From Ignavibacteria bacterium (GTDB lineage Bacteria; Bacteroidota; Ignavibacteria; Ignavibacteriales; Melioribacteraceae): a DNA stretch of 5,227 nucleotides. Shown here piece by piece: positions 1 through 5,227 of this stretch. The translations under genes were made by a program, and so were the position numbers. Position 1 is the stretch's first letter. Each line of letters opens with the position of its first letter. The notes under the pieces were generated by a model. It ran no database searches and had not been told where the DNA came from. It saw only the letters and a list, made by a program, of their open reading frames with translations. Location of the stretch: positions 1-5,227 of the forward strand of contig DAIEQT010000224.1 of NCBI GenBank assembly GCA_027347545.1, given 5' to 3'.

Positions 1-180
1 ATTTCCTACCAAACTTGTATTTACAAAATCATTTATGCCGGGAGCTTTGTAATGATGCTCTGAAATGCCTACATAAAAGCCGCTTAAGCCAAGGCATCCA
101 AAGCCAAACTTCTGCGCATGAATAACCGTTGCAGAAAAAGTCAAAACTACAAAAAGTGTTTTACTGAGTACCCGAATCAA
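1..180 (-). CDS. N-terminal fragment of a secreted hypothetical protein (signal peptide, TTG start)
   Basis: An open frame of 60 codons runs without a stop from position 180 to the left edge, so the C-terminus is missing. The first 22 residues form a typical Sec signal peptide: a positively charged start (Arg3, Lys7), a hydrophobic core (LFVVLTFSATVI, 9-20), and a likely cleavage site after His-Ala before Gln23. The mature part begins KFGFGCLGLSGFYVG and is rich in Gly and aromatic residues, as in exported or outer-membrane proteins, but I do not recognise the family. No in-frame ATG exists between the upstream in-frame TAA and this point. TTG at 178-180 is the only sensible start, preceded by a purine-rich stretch (AAAAAAGAGAAAA) that is a weak ribosome site. 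It starts 44 nt after the MFS stop on the same strand and could be co-transcribed. The function is unknown; the signal peptide is the main support for the gene being real. Confidence 0.6.
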   Translation of the reverse strand, partial: MIRVLSKTLFVVLTFSATVIHAQKFGFGCLGLSGFYVGISEHHYKAPGINDFVNTSLVGN

Positions 181-224
181 AATTTTTCTCTTTTTTCTAA
201 AATGAAATTTACAAATTTATTATT

Positions 225-1499
225 CTATTGTTGTTCAACCACTTCTTTCTCAATTCCCTTCTCTAAACCGTGTCCGGTCGGACTCATTTCCGATTTGCGA
301 AGCAAGTAAGCAAAAAGTAATCCAAAGAAACCTAGTGATGAGAAAATCCACATGCCCATTGTGTAGCCGCTGCTGTAATCATTAGCCCAGCCAATAAGAA
401 AATTAAAACCGGCTAAACCAATATTTTGAATCATCGTCATCAATCCGTAAGCTGTACCAAGTTTTGCTTCGTCAACAATAATTGCAACACTCGGCCACAT
501 TACTGCCGGGATAAGTGAAAATGCTAATCCCATCATTGCCATCGGCACGTATAAAGAAACTTGAGTGTACGCCATCAATAAATAAACCGGAACAAGAAGA
601 AGCGAGCCAATCATCATTAGTAAAGAACGCTTGCCAATGTAATCTGCCAGCAAGCCAAAAAGCGGAGTGAGTATCATTGCAGAAAGAGTTAATGTGCTGG
701 AAAGAAATCCCCCAAGCTCGCGAGTTGTGCCGTGTGTGTCCATAAAAAACTTTACTGCAAATGTCTGGAATGGAAATATTCCGGAATAAAAAGTTACGCA
801 AAGCAAAACAACAAACCAGTAAGATTTTGAAAAACTGAAGATCTGGCTAAATCTAATTTCATCTTGTTTTGGAACCGGACGAAGAGAATAATTTTTCTCA
901 GCGTAACTATCCATTCCCCAATAGATTACCGCCATAGCAAGAGAAATAACACCGGCACCAAGCGCGATAAGCAAAGGATATTTATAAGTATCATAAAATA
1001 CGCTTGCCCAGCTTGGAGAATTAAGAGCGGCAAATGAACCGAGCCGCGCGAGAGTTAAATTCAAACCAAACGCAAAGGAAAGCTGCTTGCCCTTAAACCA
1101 TCTTCCGATTACGGTAGTAATTGCAACAATCATGGATTCCGCACCAAGACCAAATACGAGCCTACCTATCGCCATCATCGTTATATCATTGAAAGAAGCG
1201 GTAATCGCGGCGCCAAGTAAACAAAGAGTTGTAAAGACAAATGTTGAAATGCGCGTACCGAATTTGTCTATTATAACTCCTCCAATTAGCACCATCAAGA
1301 TGTTTGGAACGCTGTAGATTCCTTGCAGCAAGCCAATATTAGCATCGGTAAATTTTAATTGCTTCACCAATAAATCGGCAAGCGGACTGATAGAATCGTA
1401 GATATAATAGTTGCCGAACATTGCAAGTGAAATAACAACTAAGATTATCCATCGAAACGCGAAAGATGGTTCTGGTTTTGTTTTAAGAATGGTTTCCAT
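225..1499 (-). CDS. MFS transporter, MFSD1-like (putative dipeptide carrier)
   Basis: A complete 424-residue inner-membrane protein with about 12 hydrophobic segments (roughly residues 16-400), the normal length for the major facilitator superfamily. A motif-A-like loop, GGVIIDKFGTR, sits at 73-83, with its second-half counterpart GLLADYIGKR at 282-291. Several blocks resemble animal MFSD1 as I remember it: NYYIYD (30-35), GRLVFGLGAES (112-122), WFKGKQLSFAFGLNLTLARLGS (134-155), FGLLADYIGK (281-290) and LGTAYGLMTMIQNIGLA (347-363). MFSD1 is known as a lysosomal dipeptide transporter. Glu121 and Arg152 fall in the conserved blocks and are candidates for contacting peptide termini (inference). 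The C-terminal tail after residue 401 is short and charged. ATG at 1497-1499 is preceded by a weak AGGT ribosome site with 5-6 nt spacing. The gene lies 116 nt downstream of pepD, which fits a dipeptide substrate, but substrate and direction are not shown by sequence. Other MFS solute carriers remain possible. Confidence 0.92.
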   Translation of the reverse strand: METILKTKPEPSFAFRWIILVVISLAMFGNYYIYDSISPLADLLVKQLKFTDANIGLLQGIYSVPNILMVLIGGVIIDKFGTRISTFVFTTLCLLGAAITASFNDITMMAIGRLVFGLGAESMIVAITTVIGRWFKGKQLSFAFGLNLTLARLGSFAALNSPSWASVFYDTYKYPLLIALGAGVISLAMAVIYWGMDSYAEKNYSLRPVPKQDEIRFSQIFSFSKSYWFVVLLCVTFYSGIFPFQTFAVKFFMDTHGTTRELGGFLSSTLTLSAMILTPLFGLLADYIGKRSLLMMIGSLLLVPVYLLMAYTQVSLYVPMAMMGLAFSLIPAVMWPSVAIIVDEAKLGTAYGLMTMIQNIGLAGFNFLIGWANDYSSGYTMGMWIFSSLGFFGLLFAYLLRKSEMSPTGHGLEKGIEKEVVEQQ

Positions 1500-1515
1500 A
1501 TAAACCTATTTTTAA

Positions 1516-1608
1516 TAACTCATAATCTTACTCGTGCTCTTACTCTTAATCATCTTATTCACAAACGATTAAGATTAAGATTATGAGCACGAGCAAGAAA
1601 GAGATAAT
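1516..1608. repeat. Inverted pair of hexanucleotide-periodic arrays (long imperfect hairpin)
   Basis: The gap between pepD and the MFS gene is almost filled by two arrays of 6-nt units, nearly all beginning GA. On the minus strand, 1551 down to 1516 holds six units (GATTAA, GAGTAA, GAGCAC, then GAGTAA, GATTAT and GAGTTA). On the plus strand, 1567 up to 1608 holds seven (two GATTAA, then GATTAT, GAGCAC, GAGCAA, GAAAGA and GATAAT). The arrays are complementary: 1538-1551 pairs with 1567-1580 (13 of 14) and 1526-1539 with 1585-1598 (13 of 14, the odd pair being G-U in minus-strand RNA). One whole hexamer on the right arm is bulged out. The loop is 1552-1566. The long imperfect stem could act as an mRNA-stabilising or attenuating structure, or be a dispersed palindromic repeat. 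No U-tract typical of an intrinsic terminator follows it on the minus strand. Confidence 0.8.
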
Positions 1609-1615
1609 TAACTAA

Positions 1616-3076
1616 TTACTTAGCCGGGATATTCTTTAATGCTGCGACCAAGTTTTCCCAGAATTTTTCTACAGTGCTGATTTGTACTCTTTCATCCGGT
1701 GAATGTGCGCCAAAAATTGTTGGTCCAAAAGAAATCATATCCATATGAGGATATCTCTCTTTTATTATTCCACATTCAAGTCCGGCGTGAATAGCTTTTA
1801 CTTCGGGTTCTTTGCCATACTTTTCGTGGAATACTTTTTTCATAACTCCAAGAACCGGAGAATGTATATCCGGCTTCCAACCCGGATAACCATCACCCTG
1901 AACAACTTCGGCTTTAGCCAATTTGAATAATGCAGCGATTGAGTTCGAAATATCAATCTTCTCGGATTCAACCGAGCTGCGCTGACTTAAAATAACTTCA
2001 ACCGCTTTCTTATTTGTTACAACTACAGCAAGATTGGTTGATGTTTCTACAAGACCTTCAATATCAGCACTCATTTTAATTACACCATTTGGAACAGCGT
2101 AGAGCGAATCAATAATATTCTTAGAAGTAGTCTTATTAATCACTTTGGATTTTGATTTAGAAGCGGCACAAGCTACAACCAAAGTTGGTTCTACACTTGC
2201 GAGCTCGGCTTTCACTATTGCGTTATAGTGCTCAACATACCCTTGTACATCATCAGCGGATTTTTTAGGAAAGCGGACAGTTGCAAAGCTTTCGCGAGGA
2301 ATTGCGTTGTGTTTGCTTCCACCGCTGATTGAAACAAGACGAACTCCATAATTATAGTTTAACTCATGAAGTAAGCGAACCATCAACTTAATTGCATTTC
2401 CTTTTCCAAGATGAATATCCAAACCACTGTGCCCGCCTTTCAAGCCAGTTATGCTAATATCATATGCAGTTGTTTTTTCCGGAACATCTTTCAGTTCGTA
2501 TTTAAATTTAACTGTTGTGCTTTGTCCGCCGGAACAGCCAATATATAACGCGCCATCTTCTTCTGAATCTAAATTCATAAGAATATCTGAATTACAAAAT
2601 CCGGGTTGTAAAGCTTGCGCTCCGTTTAGACCGGTTTCTTCATCGAGCGTAAATAATGCTTCAATTGGTCCATGCTCAATATCTTTAGATTCTAAAACTG
2701 CAAGTGCAGCAGCAGCACCAATTCCGTTATCGCTGCCAAGAGTTGTTCCCTTTGCTTTTACCCAATCTCCATCAGCGTAACACAGGATTGGATCTTTTTC
2801 AAAATTATGATCTACATCTGCATTTTTCTCCGGAACCATATCAAGATGACCTTGCATAACAACCGGAGTTAAATTTTCTTTACCCGGTGTAGACGGTTTA
2901 CGGATAACTATATTACCAAATGAATCTGTAGCGTAATCCAAATTGTTTTGCTTTGCAAAATCAACAACATACTTAGCAACTAATTGTTCGTGACGGCTAG
3001 GATGCGGACGTTTACAGATTTCTTCAAAATGTTTCCAAAGCAATTCTGGTTTTAAATGACCTAATGCTTCTCCCAT
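1616..3076 (-). CDS. pepD: Aminoacyl-histidine dipeptidase (peptidase D, M20C family)
   Basis: A complete 486-residue cytosolic di-zinc dipeptidase, almost the same length as E. coli PepD (about 485). It cleaves Xaa-His dipeptides such as carnosine and a range of other unblocked dipeptides. All expected M20 residues are present: His77 and catalytic Asp79 in GHLDM, bridging Asp116 in LGSDNGIG, general base Glu146 and metal ligand Glu147 in LDEETG, Asp170 in MNLDSEEDG, and the C-terminal ligand His458 in FGAHSPDE. The lid/dimerisation domain occupies roughly 185-385 and carries GLKGGHSGLDIHLGKGNA (211-228), characteristic of the PepD subgroup. ATG at 3074-3076 has a strong AAAGGAG ribosome site (3083-3089), 6 nt upstream and lying inside the last codons of the PqqD-like gene. 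The TAA of that gene is separated by one base from this ATG, so the two are very likely co-translated. Nothing looks broken or truncated. Confidence 0.97.
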   Translation of the reverse strand: MGEALGHLKPELLWKHFEEICKRPHPSRHEQLVAKYVVDFAKQNNLDYATDSFGNIVIRKPSTPGKENLTPVVMQGHLDMVPEKNADVDHNFEKDPILCYADGDWVKAKGTTLGSDNGIGAAAALAVLESKDIEHGPIEALFTLDEETGLNGAQALQPGFCNSDILMNLDSEEDGALYIGCSGGQSTTVKFKYELKDVPEKTTAYDISITGLKGGHSGLDIHLGKGNAIKLMVRLLHELNYNYGVRLVSISGGSKHNAIPRESFATVRFPKKSADDVQGYVEHYNAIVKAELASVEPTLVVACAASKSKSKVINKTTSKNIIDSLYAVPNGVIKMSADIEGLVETSTNLAVVVTNKKAVEVILSQRSSVESEKIDISNSIAALFKLAKAEVVQGDGYPGWKPDIHSPVLGVMKKVFHEKYGKEPEVKAIHAGLECGIIKERYPHMDMISFGPTIFGAHSPDERVQISTVEKFWENLVAALKNIPAK

Positions 3077-3077
3077 G

Positions 3078-3449
3078 TTAAGCTCCTTTCAATTCATCAA
3101 ATGTTATTAACTTTTGTTCGTAAAGTTGAGTGAAAAACTTAGGCAGTCGTTCTTCTACCGGTTGTATTTTATCGCCAAAGGCATCAACAAGTTCCCGGGC
3201 AATCACTCCAACTTTTTTCTTGCCGTCAACCGCAAGCCAAACTGCTGAGCCAAGTTCATCAAGTTTTAGTTTGATGTTCGGCGATTTCAACTTTGGCTCG
3301 AAAAGTTTTACAGCAAGCTTGTTTTGAAATTTTGGAATGAGAACTGTGACCAACTTATTTTCGTTTAGTTCGTGTTTTACTAAATGAATTGGTGTGAGAT
3401 CGAATGCGCTAGTGTTTTTTAGGATTTTTCTTCTTTCAAAAAAATTCAT
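3078..3449 (-). CDS. PqqD-like protein (RRE-type winged-helix fold), orphan
   Basis: A 123-residue soluble protein whose C-terminal half (about 60-120) fits the PqqD family: LKLDELGSAVW (61-71), the DG turn (75-76), a helical segment IARELVDAFG (83-92) and a final helix-strand FFTQLYEQKLITF (105-117). PqqD-type domains are small winged-helix modules that bind leader peptides for radical-SAM or other RiPP enzymes. The protein is longer than classical PqqD (about 90 residues) because of a basic N-terminus and a Lys-rich insertion (about 40-60). No precursor peptide, radical-SAM enzyme or PQQ gene is visible, so a role in PQQ synthesis is not supported. A GTG start two codons upstream (3453-3455) is possible. 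ATG at 3447-3449 is preferred because AAGG (3455-3458) lies 5 nt before it and overlaps the GTG. The gene abuts pepD, suggesting a shared transcript. Biological role unknown. Confidence 0.87.
   Translation of the reverse strand: MNFFERRKILKNTSAFDLTPIHLVKHELNENKLVTVLIPKFQNKLAVKLFEPKLKSPNIKLKLDELGSAVWLAVDGKKKVGVIARELVDAFGDKIQPVEERLPKFFTQLYEQKLITFDELKGA
3083..3089 (-). promoter_or_regulatory. Ribosome binding site of pepD inside the PqqD-like gene
   Basis: AAAGGAG on the minus strand ends 6 nt before the pepD ATG. It overlaps the Lys-Gly codons at the end of the PqqD-like gene. Together with the one-base gap between stop and start, this argues for translational coupling. Confidence 0.85.
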
Positions 3450-3490
3450 CGTCACCTTGTCTAGAGTAAATCAAAATTGAATTTCAAAAG

Positions 3491-3527
3491 CGAAGGTCAT
3501 GCCGAAATTATTGAAGCATGACCTTCG
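3491..3527 (-). terminator. Hairpin with perfect 12-bp stem, probable OPT terminator
   Basis: The arm CGAAGGTCATGC (3491-3502) is exactly complementary to GCATGACCTTCG (3516-3527), with a 13-nt loop. In minus-strand RNA the stem is followed by CUUUUGAAAUUC, a short, imperfect U-tract. It begins 33 nt beyond the OPT stop and ends about 41 nt before the PqqD-like start, which suits an intrinsic terminator separating the two units. The weak U-tract and rather large loop leave open an alternative role as an operator or mRNA-stability element. Confidence 0.65.
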
Positions 3528-3534
3528 TAAAATT

Positions 3535-3555
3535 TATCACAAACTAATTGTGATA
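3535..3555 (-). terminator. Small AT-rich hairpin directly after the OPT stop
   Basis: TATCACAA (3535-3542) and TTGTGATA (3548-3555) form a perfect 8-bp inverted repeat around a 5-nt loop. It starts 5 nt after the OPT stop codon and is followed in minus-strand RNA by AAUUUU. It is weak on its own but lies in tandem with the stronger 12-bp hairpin downstream, so the pair may act together as a 3' end or protect the OPT message from exonucleases. Confidence 0.45.
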
Positions 3556-3560
3556 CTGTA

Positions 3561-5227
3561 CTACATAGAAACAGCTGGCGGTGCCGGGTCCTCCGGACGA
3601 CCTGCATTCTTAACCGGAACGTAAATCATAATAAATGCAATGATTGCAAGAACTATAACACCAATTTCAATTGGAGCGGAAGCAAATATCTTAATCAGTT
3701 CTACTTTTGCAATTTTAAACGGTGCAAAAGCTAGCCCCGTTAAAGCCTCGCCCGCAATAAAGCCTGCGGCTAATAATACACCAACATTTTCAACGCGTGC
3801 TTTCTGTGCTTCGTTGAAATTTTTCTTTTTACAAACCATGTCCACAATTCCTTTTACAAGTCCGCCGACAAAAATTGCAAATGTTGTTTCCAAAGGAAGA
3901 TACATACCAACACTTACAAGCATAGGGCTTTTTACTTGCATAAGAATAAATGCTAATCCCATTAACATACCAACTATAATTAGCGGCCAAGACATTTGTC
4001 CGCCAACAATACCGTTAGATAACATTGCCATTAATCCGGCTTGAGGAGCTGAAAGCTTTGGACTTCCGAAACCGCCATCATAACCTTCTTTAATACCTTG
4101 AGCAATATCTGCTTGGTTTAAGAATACTAATACTAAGAACATAACACTTGCAGAAACAAAAACACCAATAATATTTCCAACTTCCATTTTCCAAGGAGTA
4201 CCTCCAAGTATATGTCCAACTTTTAAATCTTGCAGCATTTCTCCGGCAACAGCAGCAGCAACGCATACAATAGCGGCAACACCAAGAACAGCAGCAACAC
4301 CGCCATGTGTTTTATCAACACCCATTGCAACCATTACCAGTGCAGTTACAACCAATGCGGTTAATGTTAATCCGCTTATAGGGTTGTTGCTCGAGCCCAT
4401 TATTCCAACCAGATAGCCGGAAATAGCGGCAAAGAAAAATGCAAGTATAATAAGAACAGTAGCGGCAACAATTGCAGGCAGCATATCTGTACCTAAAATA
4501 AAGTAAGTAATAATGAATGTAAGAACAGCAGCGGCTATAATTCCGATAACTATCCATGAGAATTTCATATCTTTTTCAGTTCTTAAAAATGTTTCGCCAC
4601 TGCCGCTAGCAGCTTTCTTAACATCTGTTATTGATCTGCCAATACCGGCTGTTAAACTTTTTCTCATTTTGAATAATGTAAAACCGGCACCCATCAACAT
4701 TCCACCAATTGCAATAGGCTTAACAATGTATTTCCATATTGCATACATTTGAAATATAGGATCGCTAACTTTTGTAGTAGCTGATTGCACCGTAAGTGAA
4801 GAATCTTGTGCCATTAAATAATTTGCCCAACCGGAAATGAAATCCGGAGTCATAGATGGACCAATAAAATACAACAAAATAGGAGTTAACAGGCCCCACG
4901 CCATTAAACCGCCGCTAAAATTAAGAGCTCCTAACTTAGGTCCTATAATGTAACCAACTCCCATATATGCCGGACTAATTCCAGGTGAGCTTATTAACAT
5001 ACCACCCTGGCCTTGAAAAGTAGTGCCGGTAATTGTCTGCTTACCAAATGCAATAAATTTTTCCCAAGTTTCTGCAAAAAATTTAAACTCAGCTAAAGCT
5101 TTTGTTACAGCACCGCCAATCATAGCTCCAAATAAAAACTTTGAACCGGTTCCACCGGAACGACCGGCTTTATGAATTTCTGCTGCTGCTACTGACTCTG
5201 GAAACGGAAGCTCAACATCTTCAACCA
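3561..5227 (-). CDS. OPT family oligopeptide transporter, 5'-truncated by the window edge
   Basis: The last 554 or so codons of an OPT-family membrane transporter. The frame is open to the right edge: codons before the ATG at 5121-5123 encode LPFPESVAAAEIHKAG, a conserved OPT block, so that ATG is internal and the true start lies outside. Prokaryotic OPT proteins are usually about 600-700 residues, so roughly 100 or more are missing. About 12-13 hydrophobic segments are visible. Counting from the first complete codon, family blocks include SSPGISPAYMGVGYIIGP (79-96), GIMGSSNNPISGLT (274-287), GEMLQDLKVGHILGGTP (328-344), GIVGGQMSWP (405-414), KSPMLVSVGMYLPLETT (432-448) and AAGFIAGEALTGL (486-498). 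The family carries out proton-coupled import of oligopeptides or metal-peptide/siderophore conjugates; the substrate cannot be read from sequence. The protein ends in a proline-rich tail (PEDPAPPAVSM). Proximity to pepD fits peptide uptake, though hairpins separate the two transcription units. Confidence 0.95.
   Translation of the reverse strand, partial: VEDVELPFPESVAAAEIHKAGRSGGTGSKFLFGAMIGGAVTKALAEFKFFAETWEKFIAFGKQTITGTTFQGQGGMLISSPGISPAYMGVGYIIGPKLGALNFSGGLMAWGLLTPILLYFIGPSMTPDFISGWANYLMAQDSSLTVQSATTKVSDPIFQMYAIWKYIVKPIAIGGMLMGAGFTLFKMRKSLTAGIGRSITDVKKAASGSGETFLRTEKDMKFSWIVIGIIAAAVLTFIITYFILGTDMLPAIVAATVLIILAFFFAAISGYLVGIMGSSNNPISGLTLTALVVTALVMVAMGVDKTHGGVAAVLGVAAIVCVAAAVAGEMLQDLKVGHILGGTPWKMEVGNIIGVFVSASVMFLVLVFLNQADIAQGIKEGYDGGFGSPKLSAPQAGLMAMLSNGIVGGQMSWPLIIVGMLMGLAFILMQVKSPMLVSVGMYLPLETTFAIFVGGLVKGIVDMVCKKKNFNEAQKARVENVGVLLAAGFIAGEALTGLAFAPFKIAKVELIKIFASAPIEIGVIVLAIIAFIMIYVPVKNAGRPEDPAPPAVSM

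Noticed and set aside
472..801. Minus-strand open frame in another frame of the MFS gene
   Set aside because: It overlaps the MFS coding frame, whose motifs are continuous across it, and its product resembles nothing known. The same holds for the Cys/Tyr-rich minus-strand frame at 4315-4557 within the OPT gene.
1087..1317. Plus-strand open frame inside the MFS gene
   Set aside because: It lies antisense to a well-supported membrane protein gene and has no recognisable domain; its hydrophobic look follows from complementing hydrophobic codons.
1516..1608. Hexamer arrays as a CRISPR array
   Set aside because: Units are 6 nt, contiguous and without spacers, in two opposing orientations; no cas genes are present.
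1583..1615. Tiny plus-strand peptide frame starting at an ATG inside the hexamer array
   Set aside because: Only ten codons, produced by the repeat composition, with no ribosome site; treated as chance.
2451..2780. Plus-strand open frame of 109 codons inside pepD
   Set aside because: It is antisense to catalytic-domain codons of pepD, which carry conserved metal-binding motifs; the Ser/Pro-rich product is typical of a shadow frame.
3078..3449. PQQ biosynthesis gene pqqD
   Set aside because: No pqqA, pqqB, pqqC or pqqE is in view, the protein is longer than true PqqD, and the neighbours concern peptides; only the domain family is supported.
3450..3490. Promoter for the PqqD-like/pepD unit
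   Set aside because: TTGAAA- and TTTG-like words followed by TACTCT occur on the minus strand, but the spacing (about 13-14 nt) fits neither a standard sigma-70 nor a clear Bacteroidota promoter, and AT-rich sequence gives such words by chance.
3640..4044. Plus-strand open frame of 134 codons inside the OPT gene
   Set aside because: It is antisense to conserved OPT blocks, with biased Ile/Pro/Asn composition and no family resemblance.

Overview
All convincing genes in this window lie on the minus strand, so biological order runs right to left. The sequence is AT-rich. Protein similarity, judged by eye, suggests a member of the Bacteroidota/Ignavibacteriota (FCB) group, perhaps Ignavibacteria. 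That placement is an impression from the PqqD-like, PepD and OPT protein styles, not a computed result.

Layout in transcription order: (1) an OPT-family peptide/metal-peptide transporter, 5'-truncated by the right edge (3561-5227). (2) A short gap with two tandem hairpins (3491-3555) that probably end the OPT transcript. (3) A 123-residue PqqD-like protein (3078-3449). (4) Directly behind it, with a TAA-C-ATG junction, a complete M20-family aminoacyl-histidine dipeptidase, PepD (1616-3076). (5) A 116-bp gap filled by an inverted pair of hexanucleotide-periodic arrays (1516-1608). (6) A 12-helix MFS transporter resembling the MFSD1 family (225-1499). (7) A start-containing fragment of a secreted protein with a Sec signal peptide and a probable TTG start, running off the left edge (1-180). 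The plus strand carries only shadow reading frames.

The common theme is peptide scavenging. OPT proteins import oligopeptides or metal-peptide conjugates, PepD hydrolyses dipeptides in the cytosol, and animal MFSD1 is known as a lysosomal dipeptide exporter. A peptide import and hydrolysis cluster is therefore a reasonable inference. The two less expected elements are the orphan PqqD-like gene translationally linked to pepD, with no radical-SAM enzyme or precursor peptide in view, and the hexamer-phased hairpin between pepD and the MFS gene.
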